From Eonycteris spelaea (lineage: Eukaryota > Chordata > Mammalia > Chiroptera > Pteropodidae), in the NCBI GenBank assembly GCA_003508835.1, contig PUFA01000166.1, positions 2,280,001 to 2,344,000 of the forward strand: a stretch of 64,000 nt of DNA. The letters run 5' to 3'. The notes below the pieces were generated by a model that saw only the letters and a list, made by a program, of their open reading frames with translations, made no database searches and was not told the origin of the DNA. Positions 11,936 to 24,925 of this stretch are shown here, in pieces. A program made the translations under genes and the position numbers. The number at the start of each line of letters is the position of its first letter. Position 1 is the stretch's first letter.

Positions 11936-13318
11936 CCAAAGACTACTTATCTTAGGGGTCAGTCTAAGATAAGACAACAAAACTTCCCTGTGAGAATAGA
12001 CAAATGCTTTTCTTTAGGATAATAAACATTCCACAATTCCACAGTGGCAATCCTTTATTTGTTCTTCCCGTTCTGCCAAGGGGAAGTCACAAGGCTTCTT
12101 TTTCCTCACATCCAAGGCCACTGTGCAAGGACAAACTAAAGAAAAGCACAAAGAAAAGGTAAAATCCCTAGGAAGGAAGATATCTGTGTCCTACTGTTCA
12201 GAACTCTTCCCCATCTACTTCCTCACTTTTCCCTCCACCTCAAATACCCTGCCCTACCGCTACTGCCTCTGGAGCATTTCCATCATTTATCTTGATTTGG
12301 GTGTGGGAAGTCAGCTTTCCTCTTGGTACAGCTGGGGTTTGGTTGGAATTTAAAAAAAAAAAAAAAACTGAAGGAAAAGAAAGCAAATATGAGAGAAGAA
12401 AAATGGATAAGTTTACAAAGCCCAGATTTTGTATCCTAATCTCATCAAGGTCCAGCTGTAGCCTGGTTAGATTGGCACAGTTTGTAGTTTACCCAGCTCC
12501 AATTCTTTTTCCTGGCCTCCACACTGTCTGGCCTGATAGGGTGGAGGCCCGACTGAACTCCTTGGATTTCTGGCTCAATGCTACTTTGGAACAAATTGTC
12601 TTTGGTGGAATCTCAGAGAGGATTTTTCTTTCTTTCTGGAACTTGGTTCTGTGTCTATTCTCTGAAATCAGCCTTCTGATTGTCAGTTCCAGCTTGTGGC
12701 CCAACTCATTTTCCTTCATACAGTCCCCTGCCCCTTTGGCTTGGCTTCGTTTCTTTGTTTTTCTATGTAGAAAATGCATTTCCCTCCCTGATCTGCAAGC
12801 ATCCTGCCCCTGATCGTTGGGCATTTGTATTTAGCGCTGGCACTCCAGTTAGTTTTTACAGTTCTGGCCCACGGAAATCTTACTTTTTTCTAATCCTTTC
12901 CCTTCTGCTGGTTGATGTGCCTCAAATGGGCTATTAGGACTGGGTTTACCCTTGGGTGTAGTGTAACAGTTTGTTCATGTTCCTCTAGGCCAATGTCTGG
13001 GCTTTTCTCATGTGGCTTTGGTGGCCACCGTCCACTAGAGCTTGTCTCCCTCAAATGATGAGAAGCAGGCACCTCTATTCCTGTTTGAAAACACACACTC
13101 TCATTTGGAAAATCCAATTTCCTATTCGAGGATAGTCTCCAGTTCTCAGCTCAGCTATCATGCAGAGAGAACAACATATTTTGATCCCAAACACTTTGTA
13201 ATTCATTTACCGTTAATACTAATTTTCACCGGATTCTCTGAGGCAATTCATCACTCAGGGATCGGCCTCCTTCGTGGGAGCAGGCTTGCTAGATTTGACT
13301 GCTTTAGTTAGATAGCTT
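11936..13318. other. Unique sequence, slightly higher GC
   Basis: No recognisable repeat is seen between about 12400 and 13310. ORFs occur on both strands (12292-12813 plus, 12489-12824 minus), overlap one another, and show no domain or splice framework. I treat them as chance. A stretch free of recognisable repeats in a repeat-rich desert could be regulatory. Confidence 0.4.
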
Positions 13319-13319
13319 A

Positions 13320-13320
13320 A

Positions 13321-13352
<32 letters not shown>

Positions 13353-13373
13353 GCACATGCACACACACACATA
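13320..13373. repeat. (AC)n microsatellite
   Basis: A run of AC dinucleotides with a few G interruptions (acgcacgcacatgc). Confidence 0.95.
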
Positions 13374-13539
13374 CATGTACAGACCCGCTCACAATCAATG
13401 AACAAGGAGGAATGTTTTCCCATGGTTTTTAGTTCTTCCAAGTCCAAGCTTCTTTTCTGAAAAGATTTAAAAACCCTGAACAAAAAATTCTGGAGTCCTG
13501 GGAATACTTTTTACACCAAATAACCAAGTTACTAGAGGC

Positions 13540-13800
13540 TGGATTACACAGCAGTCAAGCACGTAGGCTCTGGAGGCAGGTTGTTGGGCTTGAATCCTAG
13601 CTTTGCTGCTTATTGGCTAGTTAACTACCCATTTTGTGCCCTAGTCTCCCTGTCTTGAATATGAGGAGAAATAATAGATACTACTTTTACAGCTATTGTG
13701 ACAGTTAAATTAGTTAATACCTATAAAGCATATGGAACAGGTCCTGGTATATTGTAGGTACGCAGTAAATGTTAGCCACCATTATCACCATTGCACAGGT
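13540..13800 (+). repeat. MIR SINE, nearly full length
   Basis: Good MIR order from the tRNA-related head ('gcagtcaagcacgtaggctctggaggcagg', 'ttgaatcctagctttgctgctt') through the core to the tail ('gcagtaaatgttagccacc'). It is the best-preserved MIR in the window. Confidence 0.9.
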
Positions 13801-14365
13801 TTCTGGGATGGATGCTATTTTTAAAAATAATGATTGGTGTAGTGGTTTTAACAGTAGGACTGGAACTAAAATTTAGATATTAGTTAAGGATAATTCCAGT
13901 GCTCCCTGCAGTAATAGCTGAGTTAGGCCAATGAACAAGATGGACTGTGAGAAAGGGTAATTATTTGAAATGTTGAACAACTGTGTTTCTGTTGTAAGGC
14001 CCAGGAACCACCCAACACGTCTGCCACATTATGAATTGTGCTAGTGTTCACCTCTTTAGGAAAGTACCCACCAAAATTATTTCTGCTTATGACTAGCTTT
14101 CCCATTTAATAAGGTCATTGTGAACTCGGATTCCATTTAACATGGCGTTAGCTTAGTCTGCTGCTTAGTGTCAGCTGGTTGTGTAATTGCTGAGCTATTT
14201 TATCACCCAAAACCCTGATGAAAATGTTGATGTACAATTTTCCAAGTATATCTGTTATAAAAGACCTAATAACCCTTCTTATGGGACTGATTTGAGTCTT
14301 TGAATCTAAAGTGTGTCACAAAGATATTCACACTTAGAAAAAAACCAAAGAGAAAAGTTTTATAT
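13801..14365. other. Unique sequence
   Basis: No gene or clear repeat is seen. Confidence 0.45.
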
Positions 14366-14369
14366 ATTT

Positions 14370-15170
14370 TTCTTCCTCATTTCAAGATTTTCTCTCTGTC
14401 TAGGTGTAGATACCTTTATGTTCACTTTGCTTAGAATTATTCAAGCTTTTTGGACCTGTAGATTTATGTTTTTCATCATAGTTGAGAAATTTTTGGCCAT
14501 ATTTTTTTTGAATATGTTTTTCTGATCCATTCTCTCTTCTCTCTTTCTGGGATTCCTATTATATGTTCGATGTTGTCTCACAGGTCTCTGAAGCTCTGTT
14601 CATTTTTCCTCAATCCTTTTTTCACTCTATTTTCCAGATTGAACAATTTCTATTGCTCTATTTTAAGTTCATTGCTACCTCCTTCTGCCATCTCAAATCT
14701 GCTGATAAGCCTATACAGTGATTTTTTTAAAAAAATTTTAATGTGGTACTTTTCAACTCTAAATCTCCGTGTGTATGTGTGTGTGGTTTCTATTTCTCCA
14801 TTAACATCCTCAATTTGTTGAATCATTGTCATAATATATTTTTTAACTATTTGAACTTATTTATAATAGCTACTTTGAAGTCTTTTCCTGATAAAGCCTA
14901 CATCTGGGCTCATGAAAAGTCAGTTTCTACTGACTGCTTTTTGCTCCAAGGTATGTGTCACACTTTCTTGTTTCTTTGCATATCTAATAATCTTTTAGAA
15001 AGCTGGACGTCTTAGACATATGTTTTAGCAACTATGAATTCTGAGGTTTTCTTGTACCTCTCCTGCACTTGAACTGCAGATTTTGTCTTCCCCAGGTGTG
15101 CAGCTGCTGATGTGTCTGCTTGGTTTTAATTATAATTTTTGTTTCTTTCAGCCTAACTTTCTAGGCTTTA
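14370..15170 (-). repeat. Old L1/HAL1-like fragment, antisense
   Basis: 'atttataatagctactttgaagtctttt', 'cctgataaagcctacatctgggc' and 'cagtttctactgactgc' are typical of ancient L1-related sequence read in antisense. Confidence 0.65.
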
Positions 15171-17195
15171 CTTTTGTATCTGCATGCTTAGTAGTCAGCC
15201 AGCAATTTGGACAGAGGTTGTTTTCAAACGCCCCAAGCCTATAAGGCTTCCTGCTGATCCATTTGTTCAGTAGTTGAGTAGTACATTCAAAGCTTAGCCA
15301 GTTGTCAAGTGTCTCTTGGCATTTACTTTCTACTGAGTTCCCTTGGGTCCCCTTTGTGCATATGTATTGTTTTCCAGTCATCCAAAGATGTGTAAAGAGT
15401 TTATTTAATATATTAGAGATGAGTAACTTCAGCAGTGTCACATTCAGATACAAAAAGAAATAAAATCCATAGAGGCATAAGGCATTGATGGAATCATAAA
15501 GAAATGTGCTTGGGAGAGGAAAAGCTGAATAAATTATCTTCCAAACATAAGTGAAAAGGGAACTGCCATGAATCCACTTAATCAATTGTTAATAAGATGG
15601 TTTGTGTGTATCCCTTAACATGTTCGACTTATCATGTTATGATCTGGTGACCCTATACATGAAGTTTAACTTTTTTACATGGTGTAAAATGTCCTTTAAG
15701 ATCTAGCCCAGTGTCTTCTGAGCAATCTCATTTTTTTTCTCGTCTATTTTTATATCTTCATACAGTTCCCAACAACATTTTCTATGCCTCAATAACTTTC
15801 CTCCACACATTTCTACTTGCTTGATTATTTAAGACCCAGGGAAAATGTTATAAATTTTATTATACCATTTCTGATTCCTGAAAGTAAAGTATACTCTACT
15901 CCCTTATGCACCACAAATAAGAGGGAAGGAAAAGATGTTCAATAAGTGATGAATCTTTGAATAGTTCTAGCACAGAGTGAGATTCATCTTATATCCTCAT
16001 CTCCCTTCACACACCAGAATAAATATTTGATGGACTAAATATGAAATTTTAAAAAGTGAAGGACAGGAAAAAAAATAACAGGGATTTTTGTTAAATATGA
16101 TAAAGTGAACAAAAGAAAAGACTTCTCGTTTCTCCTCAAAACTCACTAAATCATCTAAGTGCCTGCAGGAAGAAGATAACAAGAAGCAAAGTAGTTCCTG
16201 CCCTCGAGTTCCAAAAAGATTCAAGAATGTAGTCTTCAGCAATCTTTGAAAGCAGGGATATAGGGTTGGGCTAAAAACAGGAGATTTTATTTGGTTGAAA
16301 GGAGTAGTTTGTACCCTGGATCTCCTCCCCTACCATAGGACTTCTTCCTTACCGCTGCAGAAACTGGAGCAAAATTCACACTGATAAATTGAACCAGAGA
16401 GGCTTTGAACTCTAGGACATTAGACGTAGATGAACATGGCGGTGAGCCACAGAAAAAGGTGTTTTATGAGTGTCAAATTAAAGTCATAGTAATAATTATT
16501 GGGCTCTGCTGAAGTTCTGAGAAGCAAGCTTATATTATACCTTTAGACCCCAAATAGGAGGATTTCTTTCTTATGAAACTGACCAGCCCTAGACAAAAGA
16601 CTTTTAAATGCTAATATATGGATGTTGCTCAAGGAAACAGCCACACCTTACTCAAGTAATTGATTTTGAGGTCTATCTATTGATAAGTCCTACCCCTACA
16701 TGAAGATTTTCCAATCGGCTATTTCTTTTCATTCTTTTTTTTTTTTTTTTTTGGCCAAAAAATTATTCTTCTAAGATTAGGATGTTTCTAAGATTGTACT
16801 TAAATTTTAATGCAAAAAAATTATTCACTTTAGTGATGACCGAAGCCTGGGCCCTGGAGAGTTGTTCAGTCTCTCTCACCCCTCAAAGGACTGTAGTGAA
16901 GAAACATCATTTACCAAGACTGGGTCTGCAGCAGCCCAATGTTGGCAGATTCATACTTCCATCGTCAGCACAGGCTGCTTCAAATTTTGTTAGCTGGAGA
17001 GAGCCAGTGCATCAGAAGAACATAATGGATAATTTGACTTTGCAGTATAGATTATTTTTATGAGAATTATTATTCCAAGCTGCCTTGTGATCTAAGAGTT
17101 TTCAGTATGTAACGGACTTTTGTTAAATAATCCATTCTGCATGTAGAAATAAAACCACATAGTGAAAGAAAACCCCTCATACTTGAATAGCCTCA
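15171..17195. other. Unique sequence with a poly-T run
   Basis: No gene is seen. A T-run lies at about 16734-16753. The 145-codon minus ORF at 15148-15585 has no known motif, has no matching exon structure and overlaps the end of the L1-like repeat. Confidence 0.45.
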
Positions 17196-17199
17196 TCTT

Positions 17200-17690
17200 C
17201 TTATTGGGAAAGAGACATAGAGGTCATTCTACTCTTCTGTTATTCAGGAGAAAAATAGGCAACAGAAAGTGAAGACTGTGAAGATGACAGCACAGGATGA
17301 TGATGGGCCAACTGATGTCTGGGATTGTGGCTGCTGCAGCAAAGATGATGCTGAAGAAGGTGTTAGCAGAAATGACAACTGAGGAGATGGTAGCAGATGT
17401 GATCACAATAGACTCAATGGCTATTGAGGTAGGAGTGATAAAGACAGTAGTAGCATAGGTGATGGATGGTGATGTCCTATCTCCTCATGGTCAATCCAAT
17501 GGCAATAACAGCCAAGATGGCTGCAGCCCAAGGATAACAGGCCTTATTGGTGATGAGAAAGGCAACAGCCATTGGTTAGAAGGACATGACAAAAAAAAAG
17601 TTGCAGTGACCATAGGAACTAGAGATAGGAGATAAATTTTTCACAACATGCAAACAATGAGATTGTTTCTCTTCTATCCCAAGAGGAATG
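17200..17690 (-). other. GATG-rich tract, possible decayed pseudogene
   Basis: The plus strand is dense in GATGATG and CAATGGC words. Read on the minus strand it gives hydrophobic Ala/Ile/Thr/Ser-rich fragments in two frames (one starting MAVAFLITNK near 17570, then the frame at 17224-17406 with SVVISANTFFSIIFAAAA). That could be a frameshifted processed pseudogene of a small membrane protein or merely a degenerate ATC/ACC repeat. I cannot name a parent gene and see no poly(A) tail. Confidence 0.2.
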
Positions 17691-19290
17691 TAGCTTCAAC
17701 TAGGAAGAAAGTTCACTTCAGGCGTAGCTGTTTTTCATGGCTGTAAGTTGTCAACTGAGCTCTTCGCAAACTTCACTGTAAATAGTCTGGTCGTCTCTAA
17801 CGTGTTTATATATGAATGGACTCTTCTGTGGCCCAAGGAAATTAGCAAATGAGCAGGAATTTGAAACCATTTACTAGAAATAAGAACCACAGCTCCAGCC
17901 TTTGGTTTCCTTTCCTGGCTATTCTGGGGGACCGGTCCCCATTCTAAACTTTCATGGATGAAATTGGAATTGCTGTCCACTTTAGGCTAGGCATAATTAG
18001 ATAACTAGAAAGAATGTTGACGGGGTTGTATACACTGTGAGCAGGGGCTAAACGCTCAGGAGAGGCTGTCTTCTTCCATCTTCTCTAATACTCTGACATT
18101 CTTTTTTCTGTGTCACTGACAAATTCCACAGCGAATGGAAGTGGACCAGATCTAGCCTTATACTATCTTCTTGTGCAATCACCCAAAGCTGCAACTCTTC
18201 AGAACATATTCTCTGGCTCATGCCATACACTATGCCTCATACAGACACATGTGTGCCACCACCATATTCTGACTCTAGAATAATTGGTTAACTCTAATCC
18301 TAATCCTTCCTATATATGTGTTAGTCTCAACTGGGGATTTTAGAATGGGTTTACCTAGTCTTGCTCTTGAAAATGAAATTTTTAAAGTTAGGAATACAAA
18401 TCAAGTTGTGTATTAAAAACATATATATACATATTTATTTACAATGACCAGTGCTGGCAGGAGATGGTGATTGAGACTCTCATCCAAGTAGCTAAGGGTC
18501 ATCATGGTCTGTGCCACATATTTTTGACCTATGATAAAATCAAGAGGAAAAAAAGCCTATCAGAAAATAATGGAGTCACAGTGAGCCAGATTGGGGAGTG
18601 CTGTACTGACATTTAAGATCTTTAGGAAAGAGCCAGTGTCCAGGCAGCTGATAACTTTGGGTCATTAATTTAGAGCCAGCCACTCTACAGACAACCCTAT
18701 GGACAAACCCTGATTCTTTTTCTCGCAGGAAGAAATATCACTTTCTTCTCTTCTTTTCTACTCTCATCCAGAGACTGCCATCCTTTCCCATTGCACATCA
18801 AGGAACTCAGTCCCAAAATTATGTAAAGGGCTTAAGGTTGGGATGTAATAAGCCACATGTCATCTTGGAGAGGGGGAGGAAATAAAAAGAACTGAGCATT
18901 TACTTCACATTCTCATTGCTGCAGTGGTTAGCTTATCCCACATTTGAGAACATTCCCAAATAGAAAATGAAAACTGACATGAAACAAAAGTGTCTTTTAA
19001 ATAACACACAAAAAAGCATTCTGCCTGAATAGTCATGATGAGAAAAGTAGTTCAATTTATAACAGAATAATTTTTGCTCTTACTATGTCAGTATTTGAAC
19101 CACACATAATAAAACATAACATATTACCATGAACAATTTCAAACAGGAGAGAGACAGAGTGTGTATGAGTGTTTTGGTTACATTATGTTTTCTGTTTTGG
19201 GTAACATGTTGATTATGTGACCCATTCTTACACCTGTACAGTAAGCTGACTCTCATAGAGTGAAATGTCCTTGTGGCTCTACAATATTTA
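17691..19290. other. Unique sequence
   Basis: No gene or clear repeat is recognised. Confidence 0.4.
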
Positions 19291-19292
19291 CT

Positions 19293-19697
19293 TGTATTAA
19301 TTATCTATGGCTATATAACAAATTACCTCACAATTTAGTGGCTTACAATAACAGTGAATATTTATTATCATCACCGTTTCTGTGGGTCAGGAATTCAGGG
19401 TGGTTCTGGCTCAGGGTCTGTCATAAGGCTGCAGTCAAGATTAAATCAGGGCTGCAGCCATCTGAAGACTTGATGGGGACTGGAGGATTTGCTTCCGAGG
19501 TGACTGACCCTCATGGTTACAAGTTGGTGTTGGTTGTTGTCTGGAGGCCTTAGTTTCTCTCATGGGAACCTCCCAAAGGTAAGTGTCCTCCTGACAGCCA
19601 CTCCCTCAGAGAGAGTGATCCAGAATACAGAAGTGGCAATGCCTTCTGTAACTTTGTGTGGGAAGCCATACATTATGGCTTCTTTTGTATTATAGTT
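19293..19697 (+). repeat. Ancient LTR- or MITE-type repeat
   Basis: 'tgtattaattatctatggct', 'caaattacctcacaatttagtggctt', 'ctgtgggtcaggaattc', 'ggttctggctcagggtc' and 'ggctgcagccatctgaag' are words of a common mammalian repeat that I recall clearly but cannot assign to a family from memory. The ORF at 19260-19553 is inside it. Confidence 0.6.
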
Positions 19698-22548
19698 TGA
19701 AAAAAGGTCAAGTCAAGCCTACAATGGCAAGAAGGGATTTAGGTTCCAGCTTTTGAAAGGAGGAATATTAACTAGTTGGAACAACAATATTGATTATAAA
19801 CACTGTTTCCTCATGCCTATTTTAGATATAAAATCTTTTTTCTTTTTATGGTGGACATATCTCTTCTCCAGGTTCCAGTTTTCAGCATCTAACTCTGTTT
19901 TTTTTTTTTTTAAGGAAAAGAATAATGAGGAAAGATACTAATTACTAGGTGCTGGTGGATGGTCACTCTTGCATAGAACTGTATTATGTGATTGTTTTGT
20001 CATTTGTACTGGTCGATCTGAATTTTTAGATTTCAGATAATATATCAAATGGTTGTTATGGCCTATTTTGTAGCAAATCTAGAAAGAGGAATACATATAT
20101 GAATATATTTATATTTTAAAGTACTAGTTATCATTTGTCTCTCAGCTCTGAACCCACCTTTTTGTCTTGTTTCTACAAACTGGCTCTTCTCCACCCATCT
20201 AGTCTGACAATGATGAGCCACTTCTGCAGACCAGCTTTGACACAGACCCTCTGACAAGTTTATTCACCATGGGCAGGCTGAGTATTTCTGTGGTAGCCAT
20301 GCCCTCCTTGAACAGATCTGATTTGCTTTCCTAAGAAGTCTCTTGTTTCTACATTGTTCATTCTTCCTTAGCTTACAGGTAGTAGCTCCTTTTTGCACTT
20401 ACCACTTATGGATATTTTAGAGTTCCCTTTTATCCCTTTTAGTAGTTAATTACCTTTTATTAGTTAACAGTTCTTTATTTTAAATTTTCCCTGTTCTAAT
20501 TACTAGTGTGATTTCTGTCTCCTGAGTGAATTCTGACTGCTATAAAATTCATATCTGAAGTAGTCCCAGGAGAGAGACCTGAAAAGATGGATTTTGGGGG
20601 TTGAGTGTAGTATTGAGCTTCTTGCCAATGGGAAATGAGATGCTAGTAACCTAGGGAATGAAGCAACACTATGTTTATTTATCATCTATGGTTAATTAAA
20701 TGCCAATTAAATAAGTGTTGTGAGAGCCCCTGCAGCAGCCATATTTGGCCATTACAGACCCCTCTGTGTGCATTGGAGAGCTTACAGAAAGAAAATGACA
20801 ACCTCAGGTCCAATAACTCTTAGTTAAAACCATGGTCTTAGAACCATAAACTATGACATCCTTAAAAGAATCTCATTTCTTGTAGTTACAGAGTCAATGT
20901 TGTTGAAAATCAAACATGAAACTATGTGGCTGCAGAATTACACCAGCTGAAGTCACAGCCTCATTAAATATCTCATGTAAAATTTAGGGCTTTGATTGGG
21001 ACATTATGTTGGCATCCTAAAGCTTGAGATGAAAACCTCTAGTTGGACTCAAATGAAACAGACTCTCAGACCCCTGAGACACTCTAAGTCTCCCTTCCCA
21101 GTGGAATTAGCTTCCTTGCTTATGTCTGAGATGACTAGTTTCCTGTGATAATCTCACTTCAGGTGTATGTCTTACAAAGGGATGTTCTTTCTTGTCAAGA
21201 CCCACTACACTCTCCATTTTCATTAGACTCATAATCATGTTCAAATCTCATCATGCTTCAGAGGGCCACAACAACTGTGTGGGAGATAACAGATTATACA
21301 CCAAAAGGATTACAAGACTTTGTGACTATGTATCACCATAAACTAGGGAATATGTATGGAAATGGAGTTTAAAAGTATTGGACTAAGGTAGGTGTACTTA
21401 CTAAAGATTCCAGATTTAATGTGTAGCTGTAGGTGCCTCTTAGTAGCTTACTTGATAGATTTACTGAAACTTGGACTGACTGGTGACCTATTTCAATAAG
21501 ATTGAGGTTCTAGAGTTTTCCTGGCATGACATGGAGGAAGGAACCCCTAGGTTTAGGGAAATAGAAAAGTTGGAGTGGATTTATTATGTGTGATCTGCAA
21601 ACCTACCCTTCAACCATAGTCCCTTATAAGTCTTGGCATACTTCTAGGAGTACCTGTACCCCAGTTTAAAGACCACTGATATAGAGACTATTTCAAGAGA
21701 CTTGGCACTAAAGGGAAAAAATAGGGTAAGAAAGTAACTTGAGAGAGATGCAGTATCAAGAGTGTTCTGCTGTTGTTAATTTTTAAACCAACAGACTTAA
21801 GTATGTTAAAGAGACAGGTAGAGGAAGCAACAGGAAGGGAAGATAAAGATCCAGGCATGAGGTTTTATATATATCACAGTGCATGTCTTAAAAATATGAT
21901 CCTGAAGATCATATATGAACATGACAGGGTAAGGGATTTAATACCTCCAGGAAATAATCTGTTGCTTTCTGGGTTTTTTTTTTTTTTCCCTTCCCTTCCC
22001 TTCCATTCTCGCAGTGGTACTGGGCAGACACTATTTCTCTTCCTCATAGCACTGTGATAGTCATGAGTTACCTACTTGGTTAGCAGAAACAAAAGTTCAA
22101 AGAAGGAAGCTGTGGAAGACATGCATAAGACTGGCTGGGGAAGGCAGGGGGTAAAGTGTAGAAAATAGGTTTGGAAAGGTGAGGAAAGAGAACACTTTCA
22201 GCTTGTGAAAGCAGACTGAATACAGAGCTGCTTGCCACTAACCATGCAGTGCTCCAATGTCCTCCCCAGTCCTCCCCCTGCTTGCTCTTTGCCTGTGATC
22301 AGCTGACCCTATAGCATTCTCATACCCTAGTGAGCTTCCTCACTTAAACACCCAGTGGTAGAGGTGGTGTGTCCCCCTCCCAAGGTCGGATGGAAAAAGA
22401 ACAGCTGGAAATGTTCTTATGCACAGGACATGTAGCCCTGTTACTTGTTTAGATCATAGCTGTTTTTTGGGTAGTGTTATAGCATTGCTAATCTTTGTTA
22501 CACAGAAACAAGTTACTTGCCTCCTGAGCTCCTACCTATAGAATTTCA
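19698..22548. other. Unique sequence
   Basis: About 2.8 kb with no gene seen. T-runs lie near 19900 and 21975. ORFs here are short and featureless. Confidence 0.4.
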
Positions 22549-22579
22549 GTTGTTGTTGTTGTTGTTGTTGTTGTTGTTA
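22549..22579. repeat. (GTT)n microsatellite
   Basis: About ten GTT units directly before an LTR. Confidence 0.95.
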
Positions 22580-22952
22580 TGGACTGAATGTTTGTATCTC
22601 CCCAAAATTTATACGTTGAAACCCTGCCCCCTAAGGTAATAGTACTAGGAAGTAGAGCCTTTGGGAGGTAAAAATAAATAAGCTCATGAGGGTAGAGCCC
22701 TTTTGCACGTTATTAGCTTCCTTACAAGACTCATAGGGTAGCTTGCTTCCTCTCTCTGCTCTCTACCATAAGATGACACAGTGAGAAGGCAGCTTTCTGC
22801 AATCCAGAAAAGGGCTCTTTCTAGAACCCAACTGTGTTGGCACTCTGATCTTCGATTTCCAGCTTCCAGAACTATAAAAAATAAATTTCTGTTGTTTATA
22901 AGCCACTCAGTCTATGGTATTCTGTATTAGCAGCCTGAACTGACTAAGATAT
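22580..22952 (+). mobile_element. MST/MLT1-type LTR (ERVL-MaLR)
   Basis: 'tggactgaatgtttgtatctcccc', 'ctttgggaggtaaa', 'ctcatgagggtagagccc', 'ccagaactataaaaaataaatttctgttg' and 'ttataagccactcagtctatgg' are in LTR order, with the poly(A) signal near 22881. It ends 'gaactgactaagata'. Confidence 0.88.
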
Positions 22953-23847
22953 TTTTAGAAGCAAGGTTGAATAAGACTGATGACTAAACTCAAAAGTAAA
23001 ACTTGTAACATAGACTTATGAGAATTTTATATATGAATTTGACCCCATTGACATAAATCCTCTCAAATTGAAATGACAACAACAACAAAAAGAAATTCAC
23101 TTAAGTCTTGGCAGCTTACGGGCCATTAACTCATGATATGGATATTTAAAAGCACATAAATACTTTTTCTGATATTTATTACCTGTGAAGTAAGACTGAT
23201 GAGCTATATGGAGACATACAGAAAAACAAATAAATGCCAAAGAATGTGAAATATATATTTGTAAATATTATACCATTATAAATGAAGTCTGTAAGGAACT
23301 GTTTACTTTGTATTTCAAATATGTTCTAAAGAAATGAATCTGCCATCTGCCAGAGAATTGAGGAACACCGAGACTGATTATGATATACCTTGGGGTCTCT
23401 TTTAGAAGCACCATTGCATTTTGTTCATATTGTACTTTTTGGTAGCTCTTAAAAAAACAAATGCCATAAATTTGGAAATAATATTGAAATATCCCAGTTG
23501 CTAAATGTCTATCAGTAGATCCTATGCTTTCAGGGACACTTTAAATGCTTCTGCCCTATTTAACTGACTTTTAGGTTAATACCTAGCCTATTTTTATGGA
23601 ATTTGGTATCAAAATATAAATATGCCACAAATGAAAATCTAATCAATACAGTTAAAATACATGTTTTGAATCAATTTTATATTCAGTTAGTGGTAGTAAT
23701 GATGATGTACAGTCCAAAAGAGTTAAAATTTGAACTTTATATAACTACTTGAATATAAATGTCATGATTATATATACAAGTATGAAAACACAAAAAATCT
23801 TCTCCTAAAGAAGAAAAATGGTCAACTATGCAGAAAGTCATTTAATT
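22953..23847. other. AT-rich unique sequence
   Basis: No gene or clear repeat is seen. Confidence 0.4.
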
Positions 23848-23851
23848 GAAT

Positions 23852-24195
23852 TGAAGAGAAATTTTCCACTCCAATGGCTAACCTCGTAATAAGCTCTTTG
23901 TTCTGCTTCTGTAGACATGTTTGCTGCATAGGCTGAAGGACAGAGTGATCTCAAAATCAACTAAAGACTCACCCTCCCTTTGATTGCTCTGTCTAGATAA
24001 CAGATGTATTGCCTTTGCTTGTTAAGAACAGATGTATTGCCTTTACTTGTTAAGCCCTATAAAAGTAAGGTTACCCTGAGCTTGGGGCCTAAATTTTCAG
24101 AGTGCTAGCTCTTCTGGGACCACCGGCGTAATAAACTTGAGTTCTCCAACTCTCCAAGTGCTGCTTGGTTTCTCACCGATCTTGTTTCTGCAACA
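23852..24195 (+). mobile_element. Solo ERV LTR with 4-bp target duplication
   Basis: The element begins TGAAGAG and ends TGCAACA, and is flanked by GAAT at 23848-23851 and 24196-24199. Inside are a TATA-like box (CTATAAAAG near 24058), the poly(A) signal AATAAA at 24130-24135 and a pyrimidine-rich U5-like end. A 28-bp motif (AACAGATGTATTGCC...) is present twice in tandem at about 23999-24054, as often seen in U3. No internal retroviral sequence adjoins it, so it is a solo LTR, probably class I because of the 4-bp duplication. Confidence 0.8.
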
Positions 24196-24535
24196 GAATC
24201 ACATTGAAAAAGAGAAATTTTGACATCAATCCTTATCTTCTGTGAATCTTGACAGTCTCTTGGATGGCATAATAGTTTTATTTGTATAATTTTAGGAAAA
24301 TATTTTTATTAACTTTAAAAGGAAATATACTATACTTGTATTTGCAAAAAGAAATGAAGAGCTCTGGCATAAATAAAGGTAAATATAAAATTATTTTAAC
24401 TGATCTAAAAGATAACCGATTATCTAAAACAAAAATCAGTTGTTTCAATGTTTTATTTTTACAGCATATGTAAAAGTATAATATATGATAACCACAGCAC
24501 AAACGGATAGAAGGGGAGAGCTGGAAATACTGTTA
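24196..24535. other. AT-rich unique sequence
   Basis: No gene seen. The opposite-strand ORFs at 24278-24502 are chance. Confidence 0.4.
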
Positions 24536-24539
24536 TAAG

Positions 24540-24925
24540 GCCTTTATCTATGTGTGAAGTAACTATAATGTTATTTGAAAGTAAACTATGTTGAATTAAG
24601 GATGCATATTTTAAACCCTAAGGTAAGCACTAAAATTTTTTGAAAATGAAGTTTAAATAGTAAGCCAATAGTGGAGGAAAATGGGGTAAAAAAATACTCA
24701 AATAATCTAAAAGAAGGCAGAAAGAGATGGAACAAACAAAACAGCTACAAGATGGTAGATTTTAATCTAACCATATAGATAATTACATTAAATGCAAATG
24801 ATCTAAAACACACCAATTGAAAAAAAATCGTTGTTTGGATAAAAAACAATACCCAAGAATATACTGTCTACAAGAAACTCACTTTAAATATAAAGACAGA
24901 GACAGGTTAAAAATTAAATCTAGCT
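24540..24925 (+). mobile_element. L1 ORF2 fragment (endonuclease region)
   Basis: 'gatggtagattttaatctaacc', 'ataattacattaaatgcaaatg', 'actgtctacaagaaactcac' and 'tttaaatataaagacagagacaggttaaaa' follow L1 ORF2 order. It is decayed and 3'-truncated. Confidence 0.85.

Noticed and set aside
12292..12824. 173-codon plus ORF and 111-codon minus ORF
   Set aside because: They overlap on opposite strands, have no known motif and no exon framework.
15148..15585. 145-codon minus ORF
   Set aside because: No domain and no splice signals, and it overlaps a repeat edge. A chance ORF in AT-rich DNA is more likely.
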